A DNA stretch of 64,000 bases, taken from the NCBI GenBank assembly GCA_027563935.2, contig CM050454.1, forward strand, positions 22,689,501 through 22,753,500, read 5' to 3'. Within the stretch, counting starts at the first letter, position 1. Every line of letters starts with the position of its first letter. The stretch is from Costus lasius (Eukaryota; Streptophyta; Magnoliopsida; Zingiberales; Costaceae). The notes below the pieces were generated by a model. That model had not been told where the DNA came from, made no database searches, and saw nothing but the letters and a program-made list of their open reading frames with translations. The translations under genes were made by a program, and so were the position numbers. Below, piece by piece: positions 32,042 to 45,600 of this stretch.

Positions 32042-34053
32042 TGTGGTGTTCGTTGCTGCAGTAATCTACAACATTGCAATAACAGCAACGTCAGTATCAA
32101 TGTTAGAATCAATCCAGGACTTAAGAATGATTCTTTTCTCACTATTTTATCTGGCTGAAAAATCCAGCAAAACAGCCCGAAAGAGTAAAACTCTTTTAGT
32201 GAGATGGGATCCAGATTTCATACTTGGTCTCCGCGTCCCGCTCAGGCGAGATAAGATGCACAGAGAGTACAAACACTAATCTCTGGTAGGCAATCCCAGC
32301 CAATCGCCAACCCGTGCGATTCCCCTTCATCTGGGCAATCCAGCAGACTGTGCCAACTGAGTTGGTACAACACAGTCTCTGATCCCACAGATGGCTTGCC
32401 TCCATATGGCTATCATATGCTCAATATGTAGCCTACATGGTCAAGCTGACCTGACCTACTCCCTGGACCACCACGTGCTATGCTGAGCAACGAGAAGCGA
32501 TAAATCCCTTCTCTGTAACACGCAGGTGTAATCACACACCGTCTGAAGATAGATGGGCGTGCCCACTGAGTGGGTACAACACGGCCCCAACGATAGTCAG
32601 AACAGTGAGGTTTCGCGTCAGAAGGCTATCGTGCTTGATATTTAACGTTGGATTTTAACGGTCCTTTTATCTTCTTACTATCATACAAATCCTATGGTGA
32701 TAGCAGAAGAATAAATCATGCAGTTACTAAATTACTTAAACAGTAAATTAAAAGCATGATTATCTTATGTGGTAAAAGCCCATTAAGCCTAAGTAAGACC
32801 TTAATTTAACTTAAGTCTTCACTTGAGCTCTTCATGGGTCTTTTTGAAACTCATCTGGCCCAGCCCGGGCCCAAGCGCCCTGTGCAGCTGAGATGCGCCC
32901 ACCAGGTAAAATGCGCTTGTCCTAGAGTCGAACGCTCTTCATGGGTCTTTTTGAAACTCATATGGCCCAGCCCGGGCCCAAGCGCCCTGTGCAGCTGAGA
33001 TGCGCCCACCAGGTAAAATGCGCTTGTCCTAGAGTCGAACGCTCTTCATGGGTCTTTTTGAAACTCATCTGGCCCAGCCCGGGCCCAAGCGCCCTGTGCT
33101 GCTGAGATGCGCCCACCAGGTAAAATGCGCCTGTCCTAGAGTCGAACCCTAGATCTCCCACTGGTGAAGCCACTTACTGCATGCGCCTCTGCCATGTGTG
33201 CTCTGTGCTCATGTCTGATTAAATTACAATTTAATCTATCTAGACATGATTGACTCGCAGGTCAATTACACTTTATAAATTAATTAAAATGTGATGCGCA
33301 GATCACAATAAATAATTTACAAATAATAATCCAGGCACGCAGGCCCCAGCACAGCACACATTAAAATTTGGGCAGCCCACATAAGATTAAATAAACAGTC
33401 ATTCATGTTATACAAACATCATGTGATCCATTCAAGAAAATAAAATTTTCGAAAATCCCATTGGCATCAATTTTATTTCCTTATGTGCCCTACTACCTTA
33501 CAACGGTCCATTAATAGGGATCCACTCATCAGACCTAGTCAGACCCACTGCCCTTGCATGCACCAAGTCATAACCGACTTGAGTCGACCTCATGGTCAAC
33601 AATGCATGTGTTAAGGGCTGAATGTACCTCATGAGTTCTGGCAAGCGGGTGTGACCCCGGGCCTTCATCATGAGCGTTCATTGGTTGTCTCAATCAGACA
33701 TCGCTACACGCCTTTCTGCAGTCGACCAATAGCCACCTCATGCTTGCGCATAGGTGCCATCTGGTCGACCCATCTAGGCTGTCAGATAGTCTGATCAGAC
33801 TTTTGGGTCTAGACAGGACGACGACTTCAACCCTAATAACCCGTCTAAGTTGTTAAAGCAGGCGCTTATAGATCTAGTGGATGCGCGCAAGATAAGTTTT
33901 GTTTTGACAAAAATCTCTAACATGCGCTAACAAGTAAACATCATGCATATAGTATTTTCGCATGATGATAACCTTAGATCTATCCATAAGCGCAAACAAG
34001 GATCACAATAAGCAATCATATGATTCATACATGAATTCGGCTCTGATACCAAT
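32042..34053 (-). other. B2 leader with PBS and a 107-bp triplication
   Basis: This is the untranslated leader. The PBS is at 34040-34051 (initiator tRNA-Met type). At 32827-33147 a 107-bp unit occurs three times in tandem; B1 has a single equivalent at about 22667-22770. No gene is seen. Confidence 0.8.
32827..33147. repeat. 3 x 107-bp tandem repeat
   Basis: Units start at 32827, 32934 and 33041, each with GCTCTTCATGGGTCTTTTTG and ending in AGAGTCGAAC. They are nearly identical, so the expansion is recent and specific to B2. Confidence 0.95.
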
Positions 34054-35735
34054 TGAAAGTTTCTTAAGGGGGGTGAAACCCTAATAGGCGCATATCAGAA
34101 CTTGCAACAAGAGGAAATTAGGGTTTCCTAAGATCGCATGGATGAATATATGATCAACTTTAATAACATGTATAGATCGAGAAGGGGATCATACCAATGC
34201 CATTTCTTGGATGGCGACTTGGAATCAAAAGAAGCGTGTGCTTCTTCTCCAAAGGTGCCGCACACAAGATGAGAAGTGGCTTTCTCCTTGTCGTTCCTTG
34301 TGCTAGCAAGGATCTCCAAGTCTCCTGATCGCTTGAAGGGAAGATGAGATGATCTCTTGGCTAGGCCGAATCCTCCTTGAGCGTCAAGACTCACCACACG
34401 AGAGGAGAGAGGCGACAAGAGGAAGATGCGAGCGAGAATAGAGCAATGCTCTCGAACGTGAGGCGTGCTCCCTATTTTGGAAAGCATGACTTCCAAAATA
34501 GTAAACCCTCAATGTGTTCAAGCATTCACGCCCAGTGAACAAGTCGCAACATTCTCCTCTTTGAACCAAGCGTTCACTTGATGAACCGGTTCAATCTCAT
34601 TTGGTTTAAAGACCAAATCAAACCAAGCATTGGTCTAGATCATATTAAACCATAAGGCTCAAGATCTAACCATTCATCTCTTGATGCTCTTGATCTCTTC
34701 GATCTAGCATCAATTCTCTCGATCGAAGCTTACCGATCTCAAGCCCTAATCAATCAAACATGATCAGACTAGATCTCACTTACAATCAGAGTTTAAATCC
34801 CATTAAACTGAACCAAAACAATTCAGTCCACACGATCTAACATAAGTAAGCCATATCATCAAATTGTGCGACCCTAAGGGTTTCCTTTAAATGTCGGTAA
34901 TGATAACTTACGTTATCACGAACAGAGAGAGGTATCTAGCAACACATCACTGTCTCCCGATATAAAGGAAAGAGTCTTCCAAGACTACACCCAAACCACA
35001 GCACAAGTGTGAACCCAAGTCACTTGACATATGTGTTTCCTTTGCCACTGGATGTTCTTATTGGACAAGCGTGTCAAGCCTGTAATTCCAATATGATGAG
35101 AATGATTAGATCAGATGAACATAGTCATCTGGGTATGGCCATACACTTTCTCAATCATCTCATCTAGGGGGCCCCAACAGAACATCACACTCCAAACAAG
35201 GAGACGGCAATCCTATATCTATCACTAGTGCCCTAACATGACTCATGCTCATTATCCAAGATTGTCTATAACCATTATGTTTCAAATGATATTGAACTAC
35301 CTCAAAACAATGCCAATCATCATTTAGAAACACAAGTGATCTCAAGTCAGAGGAAATATGCCACTTGTTTGCATACAAGGATTATTCACATTGTGACAAG
35401 CAATCGAATATCCTAAGTAGGGTATGTCCAGTACATCCAATGTACCCATGAGTCTACATCTTATTCCATGCTCGAAGCATCCTATAAGATTAGAACACAT
35501 ATTAGTCTCAATCATATCAAGGCTGTCTCATGTTCACCAAGATATCTCAACTAAGGACAATACTGCATGTCAGCCAAGCTGAACAGCATTGAGACATTAT
35601 TCAGAAGTATACATATTGCAGCAGATAATGTAACAACCTGAATAACAACCATTGCCTTTATAAACATAGAGTTTATACATGATACTGAAATAATCCCAAG
35701 GCCTCAAACATTAGCCTTAAGGGCATACCCCAACA
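34054..35735 (-). mobile_element. CopB B2 5' LTR, 1682 bp
   Basis: This is the 5' LTR of minus-strand B2, preceded on its left by the PBS and followed on its right by the ACTTC duplication at 35736-35740. Confidence 0.95.
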
Positions 35736-35740
35736 ACTTC
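35736..35740. repeat. B2 target-site duplication, right (ACTTC)
   Basis: This matches 26444-26448 and confirms 26449-35735 as one complete 9287-bp element. Confidence 0.95.
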
Positions 35741-36997
35741 ATGAAGAGACACACCTCTTCAAGTGGTAAAACCCAATTCGTCCACTCCAAGTCCCATCCG
35801 CCCAAGTTCATTCACCCATTCAAAGTGAGAAGCTCCAAGCTTCTCTCTTTAACTGAGATGCACCACTTGGATTTGTATTCCTCAAAGATATGCGCCAAGC
35901 TCACTCCAAGTGACTTGCGCCTATCCCTCTTGGCCCATTTGGCCCAAATGGCTCATTGAGCCCATTTGGCCTATTAGCCCAACTTGTCTATTGGGCCCAT
36001 TTGGCCCATTTGGCCTACTTGGCCCAAAAAACAAGTTAGCTCCAAATGATTCTTTTCATCTCATCTAGCATAGTGGTCCTGATGGATTCTCCCAAACAGA
36101 TCTGAGTTATCCAATAACTCAATCAATAGGCTACCCGATCAATGCGAGAACCCGAGTTCAAGTTATGCGACCCTGTAGGTTCCTCAGACGTTGGCAGTGA
36201 TGAACCTAGTCATCACAAGCAGTGATTGGCACCTAGCAGTGCATCGCTGCTACCCAAGTCTTAGGAATGGATATCAGATCGACATCCCCATCATCGCAAT
36301 AAGATACCGATGCATTACAGTCTCTTTGCCGAACTGATATCCGATTGGATAAAGTGTGTCACCACTTTGTTTTTACCCAATCTCATGGTCATGACTAAAT
36401 CAGGCTTTCACCTGGGTATGGCCATACACTTTTAGTCATGCAACCATAGGGGGGCCCGTGGATATCAAGCTTTCCGTAGGAAGGGGCAAATCCTATATCT
36501 GTCCATTGATCTTCTCATATGGGTCGTCACATACCCAATGACATCCGGTATGACCTCCCAACTTACGGCGAGGCGTTAGGTTGTATCAAAGCATGTTCCT
36601 AACCATACAGAAGAGTCTATGACCTCAAGTCAAGGGATCAATGCATCTCCTGTCACTTGTGAGGTTAACTCATGACACCAAGTCAGAACCTCACAGCGGG
36701 TCGGTCAGTATATCCACTACTGATATACCCATATGCCTGCGTTAGCACCCCGTGCGTAACTAGCCCATATACCAGTCTCACATGTACCAGAGCTGTCCCT
36801 TATCCACTCAGGTACTCGACCGGGGACACACCATTTGAGCACAGATACAATCTGTCTCCAGGGACATTATTATCCATGTATATAATCGCAGATGTAAACA
36901 TAGCATAATAACGACAATGCCATAATGATATATTAAATATCAATATCAAGTAGTACAAACTAGACCAACAACGGGTCTAAGGGCATATACACCAACA
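35741..36997 (-). mobile_element. CopA LTR, minus strand, part 2 (A-minus)
   Basis: This is the continuation of 25852-26448 after B2. It contains the GGCCCA-rich stretch at 35930-36030 and ends GGGCATATACACCAACA, the complement of the CopA LTR start. It is followed by the polypurine tract and pol end of the same minus-strand copy. Confidence 0.88.
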
Positions 36998-37436
36998 ATC
37001 TCCCACTTGCACTTAGACTTAGTTATTGAGAAATCTCAACCCTATGTCCCTCGCATGACCATCATGCTTCTGCTATGCCAAAGCCTTTGTCAGTGGGTCT
37101 ACCAGATTATTGTATGTGTCAACTCAGCTTATCCTCACATCACCTCTATTAATGATCTCCCAGATCAGGTGAAATCTACTGAGAATGTGTTTGGATTTTT
37201 GATGAGACCGTGGTTCCTTTGCTTGTGCCATCGCTTTATTGTTGTCACAATAGAGCTCAATCGGATCCACAGCAGTTGGAACCACCTGAAATTCAGAAAT
37301 GAACTTTCGAATCCAAACGGCTTCTTTGGCTACCTCAGAAGCAACGACATACTCAGCCTCGGTCGTAGAATCAGCTACAATGGATTGCTTAGAGCTCTCT
37401 CAGCTCACAGCACCTCCACTCAATCTGAACACATAG
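36998..37436 (-). pseudogene. CopA RNase H C-terminal fragment (A-minus)
   Basis: In complement this matches 45893-46330 of A2: the RNase H end with the DST/EAEY region, the CDNN block and the polypurine tract next to the LTR. It carries mutations and is cut at about 37436, where it abuts a plus-strand CopA LTR. Only about 145 codons remain. Confidence 0.8.
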
Positions 37437-38333
37437 CGTGAAGCCCAGTTGGGGCGTGAGGCCTAATGGGCCTTGAGGCCCAATGGGCCGTCTAGCCTAA
37501 TGGGCCGTTTGGCCCAATGGGCAATGACAACAAGTTGCCTGGGCCCAATAGACATCATGGTGAATTAAATCATGTATTTAATTCTGGAAATTAAATTATG
37601 TATTTAATTATGTAATTAATTCTGAGTTTAATGATGAATTTAATTCTGGATTTAATTACGAATTTAATTTTGAATTTGAAGAGTCATGCTATTAATGGCC
37701 ATTATGAAACTTTAATTCAAGGTTTTAATGGGTCATTATGAGACTTTAATTCTGAGTTTAATTCTATAATTAATTCTGAATTTAATTCTATAATTAATGA
37801 TGAATTAATTCAGAGATTAATTATGAATTTATTGTGGAATTCCAAAGGTCTCTTCGGAATTCCAAGGGTCACCATGTTTTCTATAAAAGAAGAGGGGGAG
37901 AGGAGTTTGTGCCCACTTGGTTTTTGGAATTAATTCTCCCAGGCACCTCCTCTCTTCTTCCCTCCCCTTTGGGCGGCTGCAAGGTTGGACCTTGGTAGCG
38001 TTTTTCCAGCCTTTTACTCCTCTTGGTGCATTCACTGTGTGGGTGGCGCAAGTTCTTGAGGATTTCTCCCAGAGGCGTGGATCTTCTTCCCGAGGCTAGC
38101 ACCGGGCGTGGAAGATGAGAACTCGAGCGTCGGCTGTGTGCGAGACTACAGAGGGCGAACACTTGTGTGCCTGCATCGCATCCTTCTTCTTCGCTGCATG
38201 GTATCATCTCCTACTCACCGTGTCGATTCCCTCGCATGACTTGATCTTCTGGGTTTTTGGGACTGGCCTGTTTTGGGGATTGCTTCCGCTGTGCTTGTTT
38301 CTAAAATTTTAAAATCCCCAGGGTTTCCCAACA
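37437..38333 (+). mobile_element. CopA A2 5' LTR, start missing
   Basis: This matches 47425-48268 of the A2 3' LTR, including the AT-rich TTTAATTCTG tract (37560-37830) and TATAAAAG (37882-37889), and ends GGGTTTCCCAACA. About 1.0 kb of the LTR start is absent, replaced by the minus-strand RNase H fragment. Confidence 0.85.
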
Positions 38334-38334
38334 G

Positions 38335-38347
38335 TGGTATCAGAGCC
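38335..38347 (+). other. A2 primer-binding site
   Basis: TGGTATCAGAGCC lies one base after the LTR end, as in A1. Confidence 0.9.
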
Positions 38348-39065
38348 AACTTGCGAACTCGAATGGTGTTTTATGCTTTGATTGTATGCTCACATGCCAT
38401 CTAAAAGTTTTTGAAAATTTGCATATGCACATGGATTTTTCTAAGTAGGAAAAATCGTAAGTTTTTCGTTCCTAACATCTGTTCGATCTCTTTGGTTTTT
38501 CGCTTTCTTCACATGGTAGGATAGACCCATATGTGAGAGAATTAATTTCTCCCCACGCATGTAGGATAGACCTACTATGTGGGACTTGTCGAAGATTATG
38601 GGGCTTGATGATTGTCCTAATCTTGGCAGGTTAAGGATTGCAAGGGTAGGCGGCAAGCATGCTTGGAGCATGCATGCGCCACTTGTAGACTCCTGAGAGA
38701 AATGAAAAATCCTAGATTTGTGAATAGACGTTGAGGTTTAAAGACCTGTTTTATAAGAAACTAAAACTGAAGTTTTATGTTTTCATGAGCATATAAAAAA
38801 GCATGAGATGATTGTGCATGGTGTTGTGGTCATAGTCAAGCCCCCTGTATACCTGTGTTGTATTTATGTGAGGCCTGCGTGCCGCCTTTTTCTTTTTGTT
38901 TTGTAAATGCACAAAGAAGATTAGGGGCACATCCGTCATGGAGCTTGCATCTAGGAGCATCAACCATGATGGTGCATCTTGCTTGGTGGCACAAGTAAGG
39001 GCTTGGCCGAACCGTAGGGTTCGTGAGCTATCCCTCTTGGCACAGGCATGATGGTGCATCATGCA
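38348..39065 (+). other. A2 leader, first part
   Basis: This untranslated leader matches A1 10145-10840 closely. It is interrupted by SoloT at 39066. No gene is seen. Confidence 0.75.
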
Positions 39066-39422
39066 TGTCACATCCCGTTATCTTAACCCCAAACAAGCAA
39101 CACAAATCATAGAGAAACAGGATGTTATCATACAAGATCGATTCACATGCTAGGTAAAACCAAGTTCAAGAAAACACGATCTGAAAATTTTTGAAAATTC
39201 ATACATAGAATCTCAAAACACAATTTCATAAATGTACCTGCCACCACGCAATACTTGCACTAGACATATGCAAGTTACATTTATATTAAAACCGATTGCA
39301 AAAACACAAGTCAACTCGAAATTCGAAACAAAGTCATAATATCGATTCTATAAATTCATCAATGATACCACACCGAAACCAGGCCAAAGCCTGCGGTGAC
39401 ACAAAAATCAGAATATCAAACT

Positions 39423-39500
39423 GCCACAACCGGCAACACAAGTTCACATAATTCGGCCACAACTGGCAACACAAGTTCACATAATTCGGCCACAACCGGC
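39423..39500. repeat. 33-bp tandem repeat in SoloT
   Basis: About 2.4 units start at 39423, 39456 and 39489 with GCCACAACYGGC. Confidence 0.85.
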
Positions 39501-40212
39501 CCCAGTAATTAAACACAAAAGTCTTATTCATTCAACTGGCATATCACGATGTTCATATAAAATGTTAACTGGAAATGCGCCCCTGCTCTACACCTGAAAA
39601 TAATGAGGGGTGAGCTACACAGCCCAGTGAGTGGATAGTCTCAAACGACCATCCATAACATACACTCAAAATACATGCAGATTATTTTAAAAACATTGAA
39701 CAGAATATCATGTCAACATATAACAAAATTAAAGCACAGAACTCATATAAAACAGTCAGATGGACACTGCTAAGACATCACACCAATGTCTACTCAAGGT
39801 TCTAGAGTTATACTCTAAACCAACTAAACATACCAACCACTTAGTTAACCTAGTTGTCCAGCATATTCAGTAGTGACCATTATGGTCCAACCCGGCTTTG
39901 GCCTAAGCACTGGGAGAAGCCTGCAAATCACATGCAACATATAGATGGACAGTGAGTAGACTCAAGAGGTAATCACCACCTGGTCAAGATGTGATACATT
40001 GATCTACACCACCCCATAATCACAAAAATCTAAGCGTCTAAGAGTGATGACATCAAGAGGTGGCCCCTATCCGACCAAGACATGGCACTTTGCGTCTTAT
40101 ATCACTCGTTCTCCCAAAGGGTTCCTTAACTGGACAACACCAGACACATCTTATATCTTATTTCACAAAAGTGGACTCCTAAGTGTCAACTAGACTCTAG
40201 GATAGTCATTTT

Positions 40213-40296
40213 TATCACAATAATCACATCAGGCAGGCTGAATAACAACCCCCTTATCACAATAATCACATCAGGCAGGCTGAACAACAACCCCCC
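40213..40296. repeat. 2 x 42-bp tandem repeat in SoloT
   Basis: Units start at 40213 and 40255 with TATCACAATAATCACATCAG. Confidence 0.9.
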
Positions 40297-40404
40297 CACA
40301 TATCACAATACAGGGCTGAAATCTCTAACCCTTAACATATCACATATAGACTATCCCCTTGAGTACACAGTTACACTTAGCCTTAGTCCTATTCATTCCA
40401 TGAC

Positions 40405-40560
40405 CACAACACATAATATTTGAGTTCACATAACCACATAATATTCGAAAATCACATAACCACATAATATTCAAAAAAAATCACATAATCACATAATATT
40501 CAAAAATCACATTAAACACATAATATTCCAAAAAATCGCATAATTCACATAGTAGTGTAG
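40405..40560. repeat. CACATAATATTC short repeats in SoloT
   Basis: At least five copies of CACATAATATT, separated by A-rich 10-20 bp spacers, form an irregular array. Confidence 0.8.
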
Positions 40561-40870
40561 TCCTTAGGTTTCATGCTGATTAGTTCAGTCTAACCTTGCT
40601 AAGTTATCACCCAAGTTTCTCAAACAAAGATTCATGGTCATAGGTAAATAAACATGAATATTATTAGCATTTATTAGGGCTATTAGGGCATCCATAACAT
40701 CAACATAAGATTAAAATTCATCTTCTTACAATCTAATTCACAAAACATCACATGTAGCCCACGGTTTCAAGCACATTATATACTTAAAATTTAAACCCTA
40801 GTTAACAAGAATTCCATGCTAAAAATCATTGATTTAAAGCTTCCTAAATTCCATATAAGAATACCTTAAA

Positions 40871-40975
40871 TTTCGGTTTTTCATGATATATACACCCATG
40901 CAAAATTTCGGTTTTTCATGATATATTCACCCATGCAAAATTTCTGCTTTTCATGATATATTCACCTTTGCAAAA
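40871..40975. repeat. 3 x 35-bp tandem repeat in SoloT
   Basis: Units start at 40871, 40906 and 40941, each with a TTTCGGTTTTTCATGATATA-like start and CACCCATGCAAAA-like end. Confidence 0.9.
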
Positions 40976-41776
40976 ATTCGGTTTTCAACATGGTGAGGTC
41001 TTGAGTTTCGGTTTTAACATGGTAAAGTTTTCAAACAATTACATGTATCATCTAACACAACCAAATAGATAGGATCGAATAGACACTCCACTCACCTCTT
41101 AACCGTGAACACTAAGGTGAAATCTTCCCCCACAAAACTCGTCTAAAGCCTTTAAGCCGCCCAAAGAATCTCCAAGAACTCGCCAAGAAAGTTTCTTCAC
41201 CTCAAGGAAATTCGCCAAGGGGAAGAAGATGGAGAATTCGCCTCAATAACTCCAAGAACACCAAGATCGCCTTCTTCCTCCAAGGTGGCGTCAAGCTCTA
41301 GGGTTGCACGAACGATCAGCCGCCAAAAGTCCTCTTCACGCCATATTTGAATTAACGGATTGGATCTTCAAGTCGCCAAGCATCCTAACCGCCAAGTAGA
41401 GGATCCAAGTCCATGTCGCCAAGTGATGATGCAATTAGGTGAGAAGACTTAATCCACTAACTAATTAATTCGAATCCATCTAATTTAAGTGTAAACCCAA
41501 TAACCCATAGTTAACTAATTAATTTAACCATTAACTAACAATTAACCATTCACTTAAACGAAAATCCAATAAGGATTAAATTAACATCCAATAAGGTCTA
41601 TTTAATTAATTATAAATTAACAACCAATAAACCCTAATCAATTAATTACAAATTAACAATCAATAAGCCAGTTAATTAACATCCAATACTGCTTAACGTA
41701 ATATCCACAGTCAATGATTTTATTTAAATAAAAATAATACTTACCAGGACTTAAGATCCTTGGATCTTACAATGCA

Positions 41777-42693
41777 TGGAGGAGCCATCAAGGTCTTGGC
41801 CGAACCTTAGGGTTTGTGTGCTATGCCTTGGTGTGGAGGACCTTGGAGCCGCACTTGAAGATAAAGCTTAGTGGCGGCTAGGTTAGGTCTTGTTGGGGTT
41901 TGTCACCTAGGTCAAGCATTGAACATCCTTTGGCATGTGATGGTTCAATGTGTTGATTAGGCTATGACCACATCGCTTGTTTACAGCTTTCGATTTCTGC
42001 TAAAGCATGCCTGGTTGTGTTTTATCGTTTTGTTATCGCTATAGGATTGCATGCCTGTAATGTTAGACAAAAGATAAAACTAAGAGGATGAGACCTGAAA
42101 AACCCTCAAAACAATATCAAGTTCGTAGCCTTCTGACGCGTAGCCCTCGTCAAGCTATCGATCAGTGGTGTTGTGCACTGTTTCCCACCCTCGTGGGACA
42201 CACCCACTTATCTTTAGAAGGCGTGTGGTGGCAATGGTTTCCCCAGTCCAGTTAAAATCCTAGGCATGCCTTCGCAAGGAAATTGTTGGTCCTGGGCATA
42301 ACGGTCAGGTTAAACTTGACTAGTTTTTCATATGTGGTGGCCACATGATGGAACTCTAGAGGCGGCCTCGAAAGGTTAGGGTTTTGTGTTGTTCCAGCCC
42401 TAGCTAGGCACAAAATGCTTGAACTGTCTTGAGAAGAGGAATTGCCTGGGTGCAATCGGCCGGTGTGCCCACGTTAAGAAGCATGAGTCCCTTTGTGCAT
42501 CTCATCCCACCCTCGTGGGACGTGAAGTCTCATGTGGAATAAGGATCCCATCTCACTAGGAAATCTCGGATTTCCCGATTGTCTTTGTGGGTTGTCAATT
42601 CGATTAAAATAGTGGGAGCCATGATCATTTAATGCAAGTCCAGATTAAATGATCGAAGTAGTATGAATCTGCTTTCTTGGTTGTTGTAAATCA
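41777..42693 (+). other. A2 leader, second part
   Basis: This continues the A1-like leader after SoloT. The two TCCCAC/GTGGGA hairpins are at 42183-42198 and 42505-42520, with one loop base different from A1. No gene is seen. Confidence 0.7.
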
Positions 42694-45600
42694 ATGGCTA
42701 CGAACAATAGCAGATAGTCAATGCGATCTATCCTGGAAAAGGATAAGTTGGTTGGATCCAACTTGATGGACTGGGATCGGAAGTTGAGGATGGTCCTCAA
42801 GCTCGAGAGGAAGCTATATGTCATTGAGTAGCATATTCTTAAGCCACTTCCATGCTCGGCCTCAGCGGCTGAGAAGGATGCTTTTAATAAGCATAAGACA
42901 GATACTTTGGAGGTTGCTAATTTGATGCTAACCAACATATCGCCTGAATTACGAGGGCAATATGATCGGAAGATTGCTTTTGAGATTATTTATAATCTAA
43001 GGCAGCTCTTCGATGAATTGGTGAGGCTCAACCCTCCGAAAGTTGACATTCAATGCATTGAGCCAAAAGGTTTAACTAAGACATTGAAGATAAAGATGGA
43101 AAAGGTCAGGAATAATAGGTGCTATTCATGTGGAGCGCCAACTCACATGATTGACATAGTGCAACTTCAGAATGAGAAGAAGAGAAGCATGGCTTCGTCT
43201 TCTGGCTCAAGTATTTATGTTACCAAAGTCAACCTTTCTACTTCTATGTCATGGGTATTGGATACCGCATGCGGAGCTCATATTTGTACAAATATGCTAG
43301 GGCTCAAGAGAAGTAGATCGGTGTGGCCTGGAGAGATTGACCTACGAGTTGGAAATGGGGCACAGGTTGCTGCTATTATAGTAGGACTTTTGACACTCTC
43401 CTTGCCTTCTAGACTTCAGTTAGAGTTAGATAATTGCTATTATGTACCTTCCCTTACCAAAAACATTGTATCTATTCCTTGCTTGGCAAGGAAAGGATTT
43501 AAATTTGAAATAAAAGAGGACTCTTGTTCTTTTTCATTTGCAAAATGTGTTTTATGGGAAGGGTACCTTGTGAGATGGATTATATGTCTTGGACATGGAT
43601 ACTTCTATATGTAACATAAATCATAAAAGGATCAAACTGAGTGGTTCAGTTGGTGCATACCTTTGGCATTGTCGATTAGCCCATATAAACAAGAATCACA
43701 TTCAACAACTCCAGGCAAATGGATTGTTAGATTCAACTTCCTTGGAGGAGTTCCTTGGAGGAGTTTGATACTTGTGAGCCTTGTTTATTAGGGAAGATGA
43801 CAAAAGTGCCCTTCACCAAGATTGGTGAGAGGGCAGGAGGTTTGTTGGATTTCATACATAGTGATGTGTGTGGGCTATTCAGTAAACAAGCCAGAGGCGG
43901 GTACAACTACTTCATCACATTTACTAATGGATTTAGTAGATACGGTTATGTCTATTTGATGAGACATAAGTCTGAATCCTTTGAGAAATTTAAGGAGTTC
44001 AGACATGAAGTAGAGAACCAGCTTGGTAGATCTATTAAGACTCTTCGATCAGATCGTGGTGGAGAGTGCCTGAGCGGTGAGATCTTTGACCATCTTAGAG
44101 AGTGTGGGATTTTGTTCCAAGTCACTCCTCTTGGAACACCTCAATGGAATGGTGCGTCTGAGAGGAGAAATCGAACCTTGTTGGACATGGTTCGATCTAT
44201 GAGGAGTCATGCAACTCTACCAGCATCGTTTTGGGGTCATGCACTTGAGACAGCTTCTCTCATACCGAATAATGTTCCATCTAAGAGTGTCTCCAAAATT
44301 CCGTACGAGGTATGGAGTGGGAGACGCCCGAATCTCTCTTTTATCAGAGTCTGGGGATGTGAGGCTTATGTCAAACGTCGGGATTCTAGAAAGCTAAAAC
44401 CCAGATCTGATAAATGTGTGTTTGTGGGGTATCCTAAGGAAACTAAAAGATATTACTTCTATATTCCCAGCTAGAACAAAGTTTTTGTTGCTCGGGGTGC
44501 TGTCTTTCTAGAGAAAGAATTTCTCCTGAAAGAAGTCAGTGGGAGAAAGTTTGACTTGGACGAGGTCCAAGTGCAACCACAAGACACTGAGATGGAACCT
44601 GAGCCACCTGCACCGGTTGTTGGGCAACCAGAGGCTCAGACACAGGCCCTGCGTAGGTATGGGAGGATTCGTCATGCACCTGAGAGGTATGGGTTGCTGC
44701 CGACCCAACACGACGGGATCTTCATCCTTGAGCATGAACCCAGGACCTATGATGAGGCGGTCGCTGGACCGGATTCTGAGAAATGGCTAGAGACCATGAG
44801 ATCCGAGATGGATTCCATGTCGGCTAACCAAGTCTGGGATTTGGTTGAGCTGCCTGATGGGGTAAAACCCATAGGGTGTAAATGGGTCTTCAAGAGAAAG
44901 ACTAACATGGATGGCAGCATAGTTACCTATAAGGGTAGACTTGTGGCTAAAGGATTCAGACAAGTCCACGGGGTGGACTATGACGAAACCTTCTCACTAG
45001 TTGCCATGTTTAAATCCATTCGAATCCTACTTGCTATAACTGTATATCATGATTATGAGATATGGCAGATGGATGTGAAGACAACATTCCTTAACGGAAA
45101 GCTGACAGAGGATATGTATATGACACAACCAGATGGTTTCATCCATCCTGTAGAGGCCAATAAGGTCTGCAGGCTAAAGAGATCCATTTATCGATTAAAG
45201 CAAGCTTCTCGAAGTTGGAATCTTCGATTTGATGAGGCAGCAATAGATTACGGCTTTATCAACAGCGAAGATGACACCTGTGTATATAGAAAATTCAGTG
45301 GGAGCTTGGTGAAATTTTTGGTCTTGTATGTCGACGACATACTACTCATCGGAAATGACATCCTTAGTCTTCAATCTGTGAAGACATGGTTAGGGAAGTG
45401 TTTTGAGATGAAAGACTTAGGGGAGGCCGCCTATATCCTAGGCATGAGGATCTACCGGGATAGACCCAAGAAGCTCCTAGCCCTTAGTCAGAGTACTTAC
45501 ATTGATAAGGTCCTGGAGAGGTTCAACTTGGAGCAATCCAAGAAAGGATACCTTCTAGTGAGACATGACCTTATTCTCTCCAAAAGCCAGTGTCCCACCA

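Larger units (their letters stand above)
39066..41771. mobile_element. solo LTR SoloT, 2706 bp, TSD ATGCA
   Basis: It starts TGTCACATCCCGTTATC, ends GGATCTTACA, and is flanked by ATGCA at 39061-39065 and 41772-41776. Removing it restores continuity with the A1 leader. TGTCAC...-type starts and LTRs above 2 kb are typical of Tekay/Del chromoviruses, so that assignment is likely but inferred. It has no internal region, PBS or pol, as expected after LTR-LTR recombination. It contains several short tandem repeats. Confidence 0.88.

Noticed and set aside
36672..36908. plus-strand frame in the CopA LTR
   Set aside because: It is a shadow within LTR U3 and is not conserved in frame at 8400-8650 or 46450-46700.
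40405..40560. possible CRISPR-like array of CACATAATATTC repeats
   Set aside because: Repeats are 11-12 bp with irregular A-rich spacers inside a plant solo LTR; no cas genes.
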